A DNA stretch of 64,000 nucleotides from Pseudomonas sp. B21-015 (GCF_024749285.1 NZ_CP087196.1:6200001-6264000); one strand, 5' to 3'; shown: positions 37,573 to 47,600, numbered from the stretch's first letter. Numbers and translations are program-made. The notes: generated by a model from the letters alone, not told the origin.

Positions 37573-38610
37573 TTACTCAGCCGTCGAAGGCTTCTCCCAA
37601 AGATTGATCCCACCCTCTTGGGCAAACCGATCAATCTCCGCCAACTCTTCCACGCTAAAACTCAGGTTCTTCAACGCCCCGACGTTTTCGATAATCTGCT
37701 CCGGCCGGCTCGCGCCAATCAGCGCCGAGGTCACCCGTGAGTCGCGCAGGGTCCAGGCCAGCGCCAGTTGCGCCAGGCTCTGACCGCGGCGCTTGGCGAT
37801 TTCATTGAGCGCCCGCACATGGGCGATGTTGGCTTCGGACAGGTGCGACGCCTGCAACGAACCACCGCCCGGACGATTGACCCGCGCGTCCGCTGGCACG
37901 CCATTGAGGTACTTGTCGGTCAACAGCCCCTGAGCCAAGGGCGTGAAGGCGATCACGCCGGTGCCGAGTTCATCGGTGGTGTCCAGCAGGTCTTTTTCCA
38001 CCCAGCGATTGAGCAGGTTGTAGGCCGGTTGGTGGATCAACAGCGGGACTTTCCACTCTTTCAGCAACCCGGCGATTTCACGGGTTTTCACCCCGGAATA
38101 GGACGAGATACCGATATACAGCGCCTTGCCCTGCTGCACGGCGGTGGCCAGTGCGCTGGCGGTTTCTTCCAGCGGCGTGTCCGGGTCGAAGCGGTGGGAA
38201 TAGAAGATGTCTACGTAGTCGAGGCCCAGGCGTTGCAGGCTCTGATCGAGGCTGGCCAGCACGTATTTGCGCGAACCACCGCCCTGACCGTAAGGACCGG
38301 CCCACATATCCCAACCGGCCTTGCTGGAGATGATCAACTCATCGCGGTACTGCTTGAAGTCTTCACGCAACAAACGACCGAAGTTGATTTCGGCGCTGCC
38401 ATACGGCGGGCCGTAGTTGTTGGCCAGGTCGAAATGGTTGATGCCCAGATCGAATGCCGTGCGCAGCAACGAGCGCTGGGTATCGATCGGCGTGCTGTCG
38501 CCGAAGTTGTGCCACAAGCCCAGGGACAGCGCCGGTAGCACCAACCCGCTGCGGCCTACACGGCGGTAAGGGATGGAATCGTAGCGGTTTTCGGCTGCGG
38601 TGTAGGTCAT
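37573..38610 (-). CDS. Aldo-keto reductase (YghZ/GprA-like)
   Basis: A 345-residue NADPH-dependent aldo-keto reductase. Active-site residues are seen in GINHFDLANNYGPPYGSAEI (Asp, Tyr), SSKAGWDMW (Lys) and IFYSHRFDPDTP (His). The length and the motif KYVLASLDQSLQRLGLDYVD fit the YghZ / L-glyceraldehyde 3-phosphate reductase branch, which also reduces methylglyoxal. It is monocistronic and lies between tauD and betT without an evident functional link. Confidence 0.9.
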   Translation of the reverse strand: MTYTAAENRYDSIPYRRVGRSGLVLPALSLGLWHNFGDSTPIDTQRSLLRTAFDLGINHFDLANNYGPPYGSAEINFGRLLREDFKQYRDELIISSKAGWDMWAGPYGQGGGSRKYVLASLDQSLQRLGLDYVDIFYSHRFDPDTPLEETASALATAVQQGKALYIGISSYSGVKTREIAGLLKEWKVPLLIHQPAYNLLNRWVEKDLLDTTDELGTGVIAFTPLAQGLLTDKYLNGVPADARVNRPGGGSLQASHLSEANIAHVRALNEIAKRRGQSLAQLALAWTLRDSRVTSALIGASRPEQIIENVGALKNLSFSVEELAEIDRFAQEGGINLWEKPSTAE

Positions 38611-38775
38611 CGAATCCTCTCTTGTCTGTCTTGAATGTGGTATCGACTGCTTTGCAAGTTGCCCAGCATACGCCCGGACAAACGCCGATAAACCTCGGAC
38701 TCGAGAAAATGCTGAAACGTTTCACAGATTATTAAATCTGACCCACCGTATAGAACCGATACCTACTCCCAACGT

Positions 38776-38943
38776 TTACGCCGACAACTCACGCAACGCG
38801 GCAGCCGCCAAAAAACCAGATCTTGAGCTGTATCGCTGATCTCGTCTGACCGTCTGGTCGATACGCTCAAGCAATTGCTCAGGGAGCGTGGCATTGAAGC
38901 GCACCGACTTGCCGAAGTACGGCGTGATATCGAAGTCGCCCCC
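38776..38943 (-). pseudogene. C-terminal fragment of a HicB-type antitoxin
   Basis: On the minus strand the frame reads GDFDITPYFGKSVRFNATLP then EQLLERIDQTVRRDQRYSSR and SGFLAAAALRELSA, ending in TAA. This is the ribbon-helix-helix C-terminal domain of HicB antitoxins. The N-terminal HicB domain and any hicA are absent, because the sequence switches at about 38944 into an unrelated gene fragment on the other strand. The region from 38611 to 38775 holds no gene and would include the aldo-keto reductase promoter. Confidence 0.72.
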
Positions 38944-38945
38944 CC

Positions 38946-39122
38946 CACACACTGGCCTACAGCTTTGTCGTGCTATGGCTGGCGTTGACCTTGATCAACG
39001 GCGCGGTCGGCATGGTCAACGCCGGCCAGCCGTTGAGCACGGAACTGGTGGTGGGTAGCGCGGTGTTCGGCGTGCCGGTGGCGGCGCTGGTGTTGTTCAT
39101 GGTGTTGAGCCCTGACGCCTGA
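38946..39122 (+). pseudogene. C-terminal fragment of a small membrane protein gene
   Basis: The frame HTLAYSFVVLWLALTLINGA, VGMVNAGQPLSTELVVGSAV, FGVPVAALVLFMVLSPDA ends in TGA. It forms two hydrophobic helices but has no start codon and begins right at the hicB fragment. I do not recognise the family. The two truncated genes meet head-on at about 38944, marking a deletion or recombination joint. Confidence 0.6.
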
Positions 39123-39149
39123 CAAGACGTCAGCGCCAACCCTCCTCCA

Positions 39150-41144
39150 TCAACGCACCAGATGCAAAAACTGCATGTGCCGTTCGTACTGGTCGAGGAT
39201 GTCGTTGATGACCTGCTCCTTGGTGTAGCCCACCAGATCGTAATCCTGACTGCCCTCTCTCAAATGCACTTCGGCGCGGTGGTAACGGCGATTGTTGAGT
39301 CGCTTGGAACCCATGCCGCCACGGGCGAAGGACGGCGTGAAGTAACCGCGCATCTGCACCTGATAGATGAACGGATGCAGTTCGCCGTGACCGATTTCCA
39401 GGCTGACGTTGTCATTGGCCGGATCAGGCTGAGCGACCACGTGCAGACCCTTCTCGACGAACACTGCGGTCACGTCCTCAATGGCCGGACGCACCGTGCT
39501 ATCGAGGAAGCGATAGACCTCATCACGAGACGGGAAATGCACCGCCTGACTCAAACGTTGCCGCCAACCGCCGCGCCGTGATCCGGACACCGGTGCGAGG
39601 GAATGCAGTTGCGCGATCTGCTTCTGCGACTCCAGATAAAACGCCTTGTGCAGCCCCCACATCATCAGCAGCAAAATCATCGAAAACGGCAACGACGTCA
39701 GTACCACCGCTGACTTCAAGGCATCGATGCTGCCGGAGAACAACAGCGCGCTGGTCACCAGTGCCGTCATCGCGCCCCAGAACACCCGCAGCCATTTCGG
39801 TCCGTCTTCATCCGGGTTGCCACCCTTGGCAGACAAGGTCGACAGCACCACGGTGCCGGAGTCGGCGGAGGTCACGAAGAATACGAAGCTGATGAACACC
39901 GTGACCGCGATCACGGTTTTGCTCCATGGGTAGGTTTCCAGTAGCAGGTACAGGGTCATCGATGGGTTATCGATGGCCGACATGCCGAGCGCGCTCATGC
40001 CGTGGTTGAGGACTTGGTCGATGGCGCTGTTGCCAAAGATCGACATCCACGCCAGGGTGAAACCGAGCGGGATCAGCAGCACGCCGAAGACGAATTCGCG
40101 AATGGTCCGGCCACGGGAAATCCGCGCGATGAACAGGCCCACGAACGGCGACCATGCAATCCACCAGGCCCAATAGAACACCGTCCAGCCGCCCAGCCAG
40201 TCGCTGGGTTTATCGTAGGCGTAGAGATCGAAACTCTTCATCGGCAAGGCGCCGAGGTAGTCGCCGAGGTTCTGGATCAGCGTATTGAGCAAGTGCTGGG
40301 TGGGGCCGGCGAACAACACGAACAGCAGCAGCGCACAGGCCAGCAGCATGTTGATGTCGGACATCACCCGCACGCCTTTATCGACCCCGGACACCGCCAC
40401 AATGATCGCCGCGCCCATCATCAGCGTGATCAGGCCGACCTGAATCCACTGGGTGTGGGCGATGCCGAACAGGTAGTCCAGGCCGGAGTTGAGGTGCAAT
40501 ACGCCAAAACCCATATCGGCGCCGAGGCCGAATACCGTGGCGATGATGCCGAAACCATCCACGGCGTAACCGATGGGGCCGTTGATGCGCTTGCCGATCA
40601 GCGGGTACAGCGCCGAACGCAGGGCCAGCGGCAGGTTATGCCGATAGGCGAAATAGGCCAGCGCCATGCCGACGAACGCGAACACGCCCCAACCGTGCAG
40701 GCCCCAGTGCAGAAACAGAATCTGCATCGCCTGACGCGCCGCATCCGCCGTGCCAGCCTCGCCTTGCGGCGGTTGCGCCAAGTGCGTCAGCGGTTCGGAC
40801 ACGCAAAAGAAAAACAGCGTGATGCTGATCCCGGCGGCGAACAGCATGCCGGCCCAGGACAGGTAGCTGAATTCGGGCTCGTCGTGGTCGGCACCGAGCT
40901 TGATCTTGCCGTAGCCAGACAAGGCGGTGACCACCACAAAGACCAGATACAGCGTCATCGCGAGCATGTAGTACCAGCCGACCGTGTTGGCCGCCCAGTT
41001 TTGCGCTTGCAACAACCAGGTACCGGCCTGCTCGGGCATCGCCATGACGACAACGGCGAACAACAGAATGAAGGTCGCCGCGAAATAAAAAACCGGCGGA
41101 TTCATGCGGACCTGGCCGCTTGCGGGGGTGGACGATGCACTCAT
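39150..41144 (-). CDS. betT: BCCT-family choline/betaine transporter
   Basis: A 664-residue transporter with 12 predicted membrane helices. The aromatic substrate-box stretch WTVFYWAWWIAWSPFVGLFI with the following ARISRGRTIREF is the BCCT signature. The long cytoplasmic C-terminal tail (about 150 residues, ending EQVINDILDQYERHMQFLHL) is the osmosensory type of BetT. It uses proton or sodium gradients to import choline or related compounds. A strong palindrome just upstream (41237-41264) suggests BetI-type repression. Relatives also carry dimethylsulfoniopropionate, which would fit the sulfur genes nearby, but choline is the safer call. Confidence 0.9.
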   Translation of the reverse strand: MSASSTPASGQVRMNPPVFYFAATFILLFAVVVMAMPEQAGTWLLQAQNWAANTVGWYYMLAMTLYLVFVVVTALSGYGKIKLGADHDEPEFSYLSWAGMLFAAGISITLFFFCVSEPLTHLAQPPQGEAGTADAARQAMQILFLHWGLHGWGVFAFVGMALAYFAYRHNLPLALRSALYPLIGKRINGPIGYAVDGFGIIATVFGLGADMGFGVLHLNSGLDYLFGIAHTQWIQVGLITLMMGAAIIVAVSGVDKGVRVMSDINMLLACALLLFVLFAGPTQHLLNTLIQNLGDYLGALPMKSFDLYAYDKPSDWLGGWTVFYWAWWIAWSPFVGLFIARISRGRTIREFVFGVLLIPLGFTLAWMSIFGNSAIDQVLNHGMSALGMSAIDNPSMTLYLLLETYPWSKTVIAVTVFISFVFFVTSADSGTVVLSTLSAKGGNPDEDGPKWLRVFWGAMTALVTSALLFSGSIDALKSAVVLTSLPFSMILLLMMWGLHKAFYLESQKQIAQLHSLAPVSGSRRGGWRQRLSQAVHFPSRDEVYRFLDSTVRPAIEDVTAVFVEKGLHVVAQPDPANDNVSLEIGHGELHPFIYQVQMRGYFTPSFARGGMGSKRLNNRRYHRAEVHLREGSQDYDLVGYTKEQVINDILDQYERHMQFLHLVR

Positions 41145-41236
41145 GAAAGGTGCACCTCAAGGGGGTGAAACAGGGCAATCAATAACGGACTCGGCAAAGG
41201 CAAGCCTCCTGTTGTGAGCGGGCAGCAAACCGGTGG

Positions 41237-41264
41237 TTTAACTTGAATGAGCGTTCAAGTTAAA
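41237..41264. promoter_or_regulatory. Palindromic operator upstream of betT, BetI-like
   Basis: Perfect 11-base arms TTTAACTTGAA and TTCAAGTTAAA around TGAGCG, located 93 bases upstream of the betT start. The TTGAAC-like half-sites resemble TetR-family BetI operators of choline genes. No betI gene is in the window, so it would act in trans. Confidence 0.7.
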
Positions 41265-41406
41265 CATGGATAGGGGGCTAAGGACTAGTCGCAGGGTTCG
41301 GCGGTGCGTTTTGTACGCTAGCTCAAGGGAGGGTATGACGCGGGGTTTGCGGGATTCGTTCGGCGGGAAATTTGCTAAATGCCATTATTTCGGCCTGACC
41401 TGAAAT

Positions 41407-41499
41407 CATCGCGGGCAAGCCCGCTCCCACAGGTTTTGGGTTGTTCACGGAATTACCGTTCGACACAAAACCTGTGGGAGCGTGGCTTGCCCGCGATGG
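41407..41499. repeat. REPIN
   Basis: CATCGCGGGCAAGCCCGCTC and the inverse GAGCGTGGCTTGCCCGCGAT, between cysE and betT. Confidence 0.92.
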
Positions 41500-41529
41500 C
41501 GTCAGAAAGACCACTGGAAATTTTTGACC

Positions 41530-42456
41530 CTACTTCTGCGTCCCATCATCATGCTGCAGATTCGCCTGGGTCAGGTTGCACCCCGCCGGCACGCTGCGGG
41601 TCAGCCAGACGTTGCCGCCGATGGTCGAGCCCTTGCCGATGGTGATCCGCCCCAGAATCGTCGCGCCGGCATAGATCACCACATCGTCCTCGACGATCGG
41701 ATGCCGCGGATGGCCCTTCTGCAACTGGCCGTCTTCGTCCGACGGGAAGCGCTTGGCGCCCAGGGTCACTGCCTGATAAATCCGCACGCGCTCGCCAATG
41801 ATCGCGGTCTCGCCGATCACCACGCCGGTCCCGTGATCGATGAAGAAACTGCGACCGATCTGCGCCCCCGGATGGATGTCGATGCCGGTGGCCGAGTGGG
41901 CGATTTCCGCGCTGATCCGCGCCAGCATCGGCAGCCCGGCGCGATACAAATGATGGGCCAGGCGATGGTGAATCACCGCCAGAATCCCCGGGTAGCAGAG
42001 CAACACTTCATCGACACTGCGAGCCGCCGGGTCGCCGTGATAGGCCGCCAGCACGTCGGTGTCCAACAGGCTGCGCAGCCCCGGCAAAGCGAGGGCGAAT
42101 TCCTGAATGATCTGAATGGTTTTGGCCTCGACTTCAGTGTCGGCCTGGGCACTGTGGCGCGCGGCATAACGCAGTTCGAGCCGCGCCTGAGCGAGCAACG
42201 CGTTCAGTGCCACGTCGAGCGTGTGGCCAACGTAGAAGTCTTCACTCTCCTCGCGCAAATCCACCGGGCCCAGGCGCATCGGGAACAGCGCACCGCACAA
42301 GGCTTCGAGAATGTCCGCCATGGCCGCTCGGGATGGCAACTCGCGACCGCCCTGCTCGCCGCTGGCGCGGCCGTTTTGTGCGCGCCACTGGTCGCGCGCC
42401 GTACGCAGTTGGCTGACGATGGTCTGCAATTGCCAATGGCTGGAACGCTCACTCAC
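41530..42456 (-). CDS. EpsC-type serine O-acetyltransferase
   Basis: A 308-residue left-handed beta-helix acetyltransferase making O-acetylserine for cysteine synthesis. The hexapeptide repeats are evident ([34 protein letters not shown]), and the catalytic His lies in [11 protein letters not shown]. An N-terminal helical domain of about 190 residues makes it the long EpsC/SrpH form, distinct from the housekeeping CysE. It diverges from dcyD across 190 bases, and the two together suggest cysteine/D-cysteine balance in sulfur-limited cells. Confidence 0.88.
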   Translation of the reverse strand: MSERSSHWQLQTIVSQLRTARDQWRAQNGRASGEQGGRELPSRAAMADILEALCGALFPMRLGPVDLREESEDFYVGHTLDVALNALLAQARLELRYAARHSAQADTEVEAKTIQIIQEFALALPGLRSLLDTDVLAAYHGDPAARSVDEVLLCYPGILAVIHHRLAHHLYRAGLPMLARISAEIAHSATGIDIHPGAQIGRSFFIDHGTGVVIGETAIIGERVRIYQAVTLGAKRFPSDEDGQLQKGHPRHPIVEDDVVIYAGATILGRITIGKGSTIGGNVWLTRSVPAGCNLTQANLQHDDGTQK

Positions 42457-42587
42457 GGTAAAAACTCCTCATGGGCGGCCGGACTGTCTGGCCACGTTAA
42501 CGGCGATTACTTTACGGCAACGGCTTGCAAGCGAATTAAGAACCAATAGTGCTGTCGTCAACACTTTTGGCTATAAGCGATTGGCAG

Positions 42588-42616
42588 TTGCCCCGCTAAA
42601 TACCCGTACCTATAGT
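42588..42616 (+). promoter_or_regulatory. Sigma-70 promoter candidate for dcyD
   Basis: TTGCCC (42588-42593) and TATAGT (42611-42616) with a 17-base spacer, 30 bases before the dcyD ATG. Confidence 0.65.
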
Positions 42617-42646
42617 CCGGACATCTTCCTCCGCCAGTACGGACCC

Positions 42647-43639
42647 ATGATCAAACATCAGCTTGCCCGTTTTAACCGCCTCGATCTGCTCGGCCGCCCT
42701 ACCCCCCTGGAAAAACTCGAGCGCCTGTCGACCTGGTTGGGCCGCGATGTGTATGTCAAACGCGATGACCTGACGCCATTGGCACTGGGTGGCAACAAGC
42801 TGCGCAAACTCGAATACCTGGCCGCCGATGCCCTGGCCCAGGGTGCCGATACATTGATCACTGCTGGCGCGATCCAGTCCAACCACGTGCGCCAGACCGC
42901 CGCCATTGCAGCCAAGCTTGGCCTGGGCTGCGTGGCGCTGCTGGAAAACCCTCTCGGCACCGACGACAGCAACTATGTCGGCAACGGCAATCGGCTGTTG
43001 CTGGACCTGTTCGATGCCAAGGTCGAGTTGGTGGAAAACCTCGACAATGCTGACGAGCAATTGCAAGCATTGGCCGCACGTCTGCGCAGCAACGGTAAAA
43101 AGCCGTATCTGGTGCCGATTGGTGGCTCCAATGCAGTGGGCGCTTTGGGTTATGTCCGTGCAGGCCTGGAACTGGCCGAACAGATCAAGGACACCGGGCT
43201 GCAATTCGCCGCGGTGGTCCTGGCGTCCGGCAGTGCCGGTACCCACAGCGGCCTGGCGCTGGCATTGAGCGAAGTACTGCCGGATTTGCCAGTCATCGGC
43301 GTGACCGTTTCCCGAAGCGATGAAGCTCAACGACCGAATGTCCAGGGCCTCGCCGAGCACACCGCAGAGCTGTTGGGCGTGAGCCTGCCGGCGAGTTTCA
43401 AAATTGAACTGTGGGACGAGTATTTCGGCCCGCGTTACGGCGAGCCGAATGCCGGGACACTGGCGGCGGTGAAGCTGTTGGCGAGTCAGGAAGGGTTGTT
43501 GCTGGATCCGGTGTATACCGGCAAGGCCATGGCCGGTTTGCTCGACGGTATCGGTCGCCAGCGCTTCGATGACGGCCCGATCATCTTCCTGCACACCGGC
43601 GGGGCACCGACGTTGTTTGGCTACACAAGCTTTTTGTAA
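42647..43639 (+). CDS. dcyD: D-cysteine desulfhydrase
   Basis: A 330-residue PLP enzyme of the ACC-deaminase-like family that converts D-cysteine to pyruvate, sulfide and ammonia. The PLP lysine lies in [32 protein letters not shown] contains the conserved serine-asparagine. The phosphate-binding glycine loop is [11 protein letters not shown]. The ATG at 42647 fits the family N-terminus. The cystine transporter genes follow 300 bases later, matching the E. coli dcyD-tcyJLN grouping. Confidence 0.92.
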   Translation: MIKHQLARFNRLDLLGRPTPLEKLERLSTWLGRDVYVKRDDLTPLALGGNKLRKLEYLAADALAQGADTLITAGAIQSNHVRQTAAIAAKLGLGCVALLENPLGTDDSNYVGNGNRLLLDLFDAKVELVENLDNADEQLQALAARLRSNGKKPYLVPIGGSNAVGALGYVRAGLELAEQIKDTGLQFAAVVLASGSAGTHSGLALALSEVLPDLPVIGVTVSRSDEAQRPNVQGLAEHTAELLGVSLPASFKIELWDEYFGPRYGEPNAGTLAAVKLLASQEGLLLDPVYTGKAMAGLLDGIGRQRFDDGPIIFLHTGGAPTLFGYTSFL

Positions 43640-43645
43640 GCATCA

Positions 43646-43757
43646 AAGATCGAAAGATCGCAGCCTGCGGCAGCTCCTACAGGGATCGGCGTTAACCCGA
43701 AATTCGCGGCGTGCATGATCCTTGGAGCTACCGCAGGCTGCGATCTTTTCGAAGGCG
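43646..43757. repeat. REPIN, GATCGCAGCCTGCGG family
   Basis: AAGATCGCAGCCTGCGGCAG and the inverse CTACCGCAGGCTGCGATCTT flank about 60 bases. It is the only copy of this family in the window and separates dcyD from tcyJ. Confidence 0.9.
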
Positions 43758-43822
43758 CCACATATCTCAAAAAAGAGTAACAAACATAATATTCAGTATT
43801 TTCCAATCTAAAGGTCACATCA

Positions 43823-43828
43823 TATAGT
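43823..43828 (+). promoter_or_regulatory. Possible -10 of the tcyJLN operon
   Basis: TATAGT with TTTCCA 17 bases upstream (43800-43805), 126 bases before the tcyJ ATG. The surrounding AT-rich stretch would suit CysB binding, but no site can be defined. Confidence 0.45.
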
Positions 43829-43953
43829 CACGCCGCAGGCGAATTTGCAGCGAGACGCATAGGCTGCTTTAGGGCAGGATAATGCAGTCGTTCAAATCCC
43901 GAATTTGCCAACTTTCCTTAAGCGTCTTTCATAAGAAAACACAGGGGCTTGTC

Positions 43954-44748
43954 ATGAATTTTTCCGCACTACGTCGAAATCTGCTGGTAGGCTCGCTGGG
44001 CCTGGCACTCGGCGCCGGCCTGTTGGGGCAAGCGGTTGCCGGTGAGCAACTGCAAAAAATCAAGGACGCGGGCGTGATCAACGTCGGTCTGGAAGGCACT
44101 TATCCACCGTTCAGTTTCGTCGATGCCGACGGCAAACTGACCGGTTTCGAAGTGGAGCTGTCCGAGGCGCTGGCCAAAGAGCTGGGCGTGAAGGTCAAGC
44201 TGCAGCCGACCAAATGGGACGGCCTCCTCGCGGCCCTGGAATCCAAGCGTCTGGACGCGGTGGTCAACCAGGTCACCATCTCCGAAGAGCGCAAGAAGAA
44301 GTATGACTTCTCCGAGCCCTACACCATCTCCGGCATTCAGGCCCTGACGCTGAAAAAGAACGAAGGCACCATCAAGACCGTCGCCGATCTGGCTGGCAAA
44401 AAAGTCGGTGTGGGCCTGGGCACCAACTACGAACAATGGCTCAAGGACAACGTCCCGAAAGCCATCATCAAGACCTACGACGATGATCCGACCAAGTATC
44501 AGGACCTGCGCGTAGGCCGCATCGACGCGATTCTGGTGGATCGTCTGGCGGCCCTGGAACTGACCGCCAAAGCCAAGGACACCGCCGTTGCCGGCGAACC
44601 GTTCTCCCGTCAGGAATCCGGTATTGCCCTGCGCAAAGGCGAGCCTGAACTGCTGGCAGCGGTGAACAAAGCGCTCGAGAAACTGCGCGCCGACGGCACC
44701 CTGGCCAAGATCTCGCAGAAATACTTCAACGCTGACGTCACTAAATAA
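43954..44748 (+). CDS. tcyJ: Cystine ABC transporter, binding protein
   Basis: A 264-residue periplasmic binding protein (FliY/TcyJ type). The signal peptide ends at AVAGEQLQ. Ligand-domain marks include INVGLEGTYPPFSFVDADGK, LTGFEVELSEALAKELGVKV and DAVVNQVTISEERKKKYDFS. I use the ATG at 43954, which begins the conserved signal sequence; upstream in-frame codons add a segment not found in the family. It is coupled to tcyL by TAATG. Confidence 0.92.
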   Translation: MNFSALRRNLLVGSLGLALGAGLLGQAVAGEQLQKIKDAGVINVGLEGTYPPFSFVDADGKLTGFEVELSEALAKELGVKVKLQPTKWDGLLAALESKRLDAVVNQVTISEERKKKYDFSEPYTISGIQALTLKKNEGTIKTVADLAGKKVGVGLGTNYEQWLKDNVPKAIIKTYDDDPTKYQDLRVGRIDAILVDRLAALELTAKAKDTAVAGEPFSRQESGIALRKGEPELLAAVNKALEKLRADGTLAKISQKYFNADVTK

Positions 44749-45413
44749 TGGAAGCAGCTTTCCAACTCGTACTGGAGTCCGTGCCCTTCCTGCTGAAGGG
44801 CGTGTACTTTACGGTCATCCTCAGCCTGGGCGGCATGTTCTTCGGCTTGCTGCTGGGCTTCGGCCTGGCGTTGATGCGCCTGTCGCGCCTCAAACTGGTG
44901 AGCTGGCTGGCCCGCATCTACGTGTCGTTCTTTCGCGGCACGCCGTTGCTGGTGCAGCTGTTCATGATCTATTTCGGCTTGCCGCAATTAGGTCTCGAAC
45001 TGGATCCGATACCGGCAGCCCTGATCGGCCTCTCGCTGAACATGGCCGCTTATGCCTGTGAAACCCTCCGTTCCGCGATCAGTTCGATTGAACGCGGCCA
45101 GTGGGAAGCCGCTGCCAGTATCGGCATGACCCGCGCGCAAACCTTGCGCCGGGCCATTCTGCCGCAAGCGATGCGCACGGCCCTGCCACCGTTGGGCAAC
45201 AGCTTCATCTCGCTGGTCAAGGACACTGCGCTGGCGGCCACCATTCAGGTGCCGGAGCTGTTCCGCCAGGCGCAGCTGATCACCGCCCGTACCTTCGAAA
45301 TTTTCACCATGTATCTTGCCGCCGCGGTGATCTACTGGATTCTGGCAACGGTGCTGTCGCACTTCCAGAACCAGTTGGAAGCGCGGGTCAATCGGCACGA
45401 CCAGGAGTCCTGA
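44748..45413 (+). CDS. tcyL: Cystine ABC transporter permease
   Basis: A 221-residue inner-membrane permease of the polar amino acid class, with five hydrophobic helices and the EAA loop ([24 protein letters not shown] region). It shares a base with the tcyJ stop codon and precedes tcyN by 4 bases. Confidence 0.92.
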   Translation: MEAAFQLVLESVPFLLKGVYFTVILSLGGMFFGLLLGFGLALMRLSRLKLVSWLARIYVSFFRGTPLLVQLFMIYFGLPQLGLELDPIPAALIGLSLNMAAYACETLRSAISSIERGQWEAAASIGMTRAQTLRRAILPQAMRTALPPLGNSFISLVKDTALAATIQVPELFRQAQLITARTFEIFTMYLAAAVIYWILATVLSHFQNQLEARVNRHDQES

Positions 45414-45417
45414 CCCA

Positions 45418-46167
45418 ATGATTGTCGTGGAAAAACTGACAAAGCAGTTCAAGGGTCAAGTGGTGCTCAACGGCATTGATCTGCAGGTGAAGGAAGGCGA
45501 GGTGGTGGCGATCATCGGCCCCAGCGGCTCGGGCAAGACCACCTTCCTGCGGTGCCTGAATTTTCTGGAAGAACCCACCAGCGGCCGGATCAAGGTCGGC
45601 GACATCGAGATCGATGGCAGCCGCCCCCTGAACCAGCAGCAGAGCCTGGTACGGCGCTTGCGCCAGCACGTGGGTTTCGTGTTCCAGAACTTCAACCTGT
45701 TCCCCCATCGCACCGCCCTGGAAAACGTCATTGAAGGTCCGTTGGTGGTGAAAAAAATCCCGCGCGCCGAAGCCGTCGCCCTGGGTAAAAAGCTGTTGGC
45801 CAAGGTCGGCCTGGCGGGCAAGGAAGACGCTTACCCGCGACGCCTGTCCGGCGGTCAGCAACAGCGTGTGGCGATTGCCCGGGCGCTGGCGATGGAACCG
45901 GAAGTGATCCTGTTCGATGAACCGACCTCGGCCCTGGACCCGGAACTGGTGGGTGAAGTGTTGGCGACCATCCGCGGCCTGGCCGAGGAGAAACGCACCA
46001 TGGTGATCGTTACTCACGAAATGGGCTTTGCCCGGGACGTGGCCAACCGGGTGGTGTTTTTCGACAAGGGTGTGATTGTCGAACAGGGCGAAGCCAAGGC
46101 GCTGTTTGCCCATCCGAAAGAAGAACGGACCCAGCAGTTTCTCAGCAAGTTTCTTAATAACGCTTAG
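45418..46167 (+). CDS. tcyN: Cystine ABC transporter ATPase
   Basis: A 249-residue ATPase: Walker [10 protein letters not shown], signature [15 protein letters not shown], Walker [15 protein letters not shown], and switch His in [15 protein letters not shown]. It completes the tcyJLN transporter. Confidence 0.93.
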   Translation: MIVVEKLTKQFKGQVVLNGIDLQVKEGEVVAIIGPSGSGKTTFLRCLNFLEEPTSGRIKVGDIEIDGSRPLNQQQSLVRRLRQHVGFVFQNFNLFPHRTALENVIEGPLVVKKIPRAEAVALGKKLLAKVGLAGKEDAYPRRLSGGQQQRVAIARALAMEPEVILFDEPTSALDPELVGEVLATIRGLAEEKRTMVIVTHEMGFARDVANRVVFFDKGVIVEQGEAKALFAHPKEERTQQFLSKFLNNA

Positions 46168-46661
46168 TGCTGTCCCACTCTAGAGTTGTCAACTTCCATG
46201 GACGGAAGTGACATTGACTCCACTCTGAGAGCAGCCGCCAACGATTACTTGATTCGCCCCAATCATAGATAACTTCCCGCCATCCCATGCGGTACATATA
46301 TATGTCCTGCAACAGATTCACAACGCCTAAAATTCATAAACCCCTTCGCTATCCATCGTCAACGGTTTGCTGCCTCTCAGGCGTAAAACCCATCAAAAAC
46401 CATACTAAATTCGACGGAGCAATGCGGTTTATTAACTACACTGCGTAGGAGATTTCTGAATAACTCAAGAACCAACCTTTAACCGAGCAACTCTCTTGAC
46501 ACCCATTCGAACGCACTCTTATCTAGTCTCCAACAGGCGTCAGCTATCGCCCGATCATTATTAAAACGCACAAATAGTGCATTGTTTTGTTGCCTGGTAA
46601 TTCACGCCTTTCGAACTTTCAGAAACGGACTTCACGGCAAGGCTTCAAGGAGAGAAACCCC
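46168..46661. other. Gene-free AT-rich stretch after tcyN
   Basis: About 490 bases of lower GC than the surroundings, with no ORF or REP. A short palindrome ACTTCC-N6-GGAAGT lies at 46191-46208. No terminator was recognised after tcyN. It presumably holds the promoter of the gene at 46662, and its base composition may indicate acquired DNA. Confidence 0.5.
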
Positions 46662-47426
46662 ATGACAAGTACTTCGAACAAACCCGAACTTGCGACCCCG
46701 ACCCTGGCGCAAAGCCACAAGGCCGGCATCAACATCACCTCGGCCGCTCATCTTATGATCGACGTGCCGCCCTACCCCGGCATGGACGAAGGCGACCTGA
46801 TCGAGCTGTTCTGGAACAACTGCTACGTGGCCTCCAGCGTGCTGGGTGCCAACCATGACGGCAAAGCGGTGAGCCTGCGAGTGCCGGAGAGCTTCATTGC
46901 CAATGGTTCTGCGCGCATCCATTACAAGGTCATGCAGGTCGGGCAAGGGCCTGCGGTATCGCCGGCGGCGCGCGTCCAGATCAAACTGGATTGCCCGGGC
47001 GGCCTGTCCTCGCCCCGTTGCGATGAGGAAAACCAGAGCCTGGCGCCCGTGTTCATCCCCGAAACCATTCGCCGTCAGGGGGTCAATCCAAACCAGGTCA
47101 AGCGTGGCGTGCCGTTGACCATCGAACCGTACCTGAACATGGCCACCGACGACGAAATCACCCTGCGCTGGGGCGATGTACGCATGGACCTGCCCAAACT
47201 CAAGGCGTGCGATGTGGGTCAGCCGATTCAGGTCTGGGTGCCGCCGGCGATCATTCTCGAAGCCGGCGAGGACCTTCGACTGGAAGTGACCTACTGCATC
47301 CTCGACCGGGTAGGTAACAACTCGCGCTGGGCACCGGCACGCACACTGAAGATCGGCTGTGCCAATCCCTACCTGAAAGTGCCGCCGAAAGAAGCGCTCA
47401 GAGCCGCTGAACCCCGAAAGAAGTGA
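46662..47426 (+). CDS. Hypothetical protein with two similar beta-rich domains
   Basis: A 254-residue protein that I cannot assign. It has no signal peptide. Two units of about 110 residues look alike: each opens with a pattern Y-x-x-M-x-x-x-D-x-I-x-L-x-W (YPGMDEGDLIELFWN and YLNMATDDEITLRWG), continues with a V-x-V-P strand, and ends near YKVMQVG/YCILDRVGN followed by SPAAR/APART and a basic strand. This suggests tandem Ig-like domains of the type seen in Pseudomonas secreted or toxin-associated proteins. The ribosome-binding site AAGGAGAG is strong. The upstream AT-rich region suggests horizontal origin. Confidence 0.65.
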   Translation: MTSTSNKPELATPTLAQSHKAGINITSAAHLMIDVPPYPGMDEGDLIELFWNNCYVASSVLGANHDGKAVSLRVPESFIANGSARIHYKVMQVGQGPAVSPAARVQIKLDCPGGLSSPRCDEENQSLAPVFIPETIRRQGVNPNQVKRGVPLTIEPYLNMATDDEITLRWGDVRMDLPKLKACDVGQPIQVWVPPAIILEAGEDLRLEVTYCILDRVGNNSRWAPARTLKIGCANPYLKVPPKEALRAAEPRKK

Positions 47427-47468
47427 AGACCCTGTAGCAACACTCTTGTTGTGACATGAGGGCTTTTT

Positions 47469-47600
47469 GTGGCGAGGGAGCTTGCTCCCGCTGGGGTGCG
47501 AAGCGCCCCCAATCCCGGTACACGCGTTTTCGTAATTGAACCGTGGTGGCCGTTTTGCGACTGCTGCGTAGCCGAACGGGAGCAAGCTCCCTCGCCACAG
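47469..47600. repeat. REPIN, TGTGGCGAGGGAGC family
   Basis: TGTGGCGAGGGAGCTTGCTC and the inverse GAGCAAGCTCCCTCGCCACA, downstream of the hypothetical gene. Confidence 0.92.
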
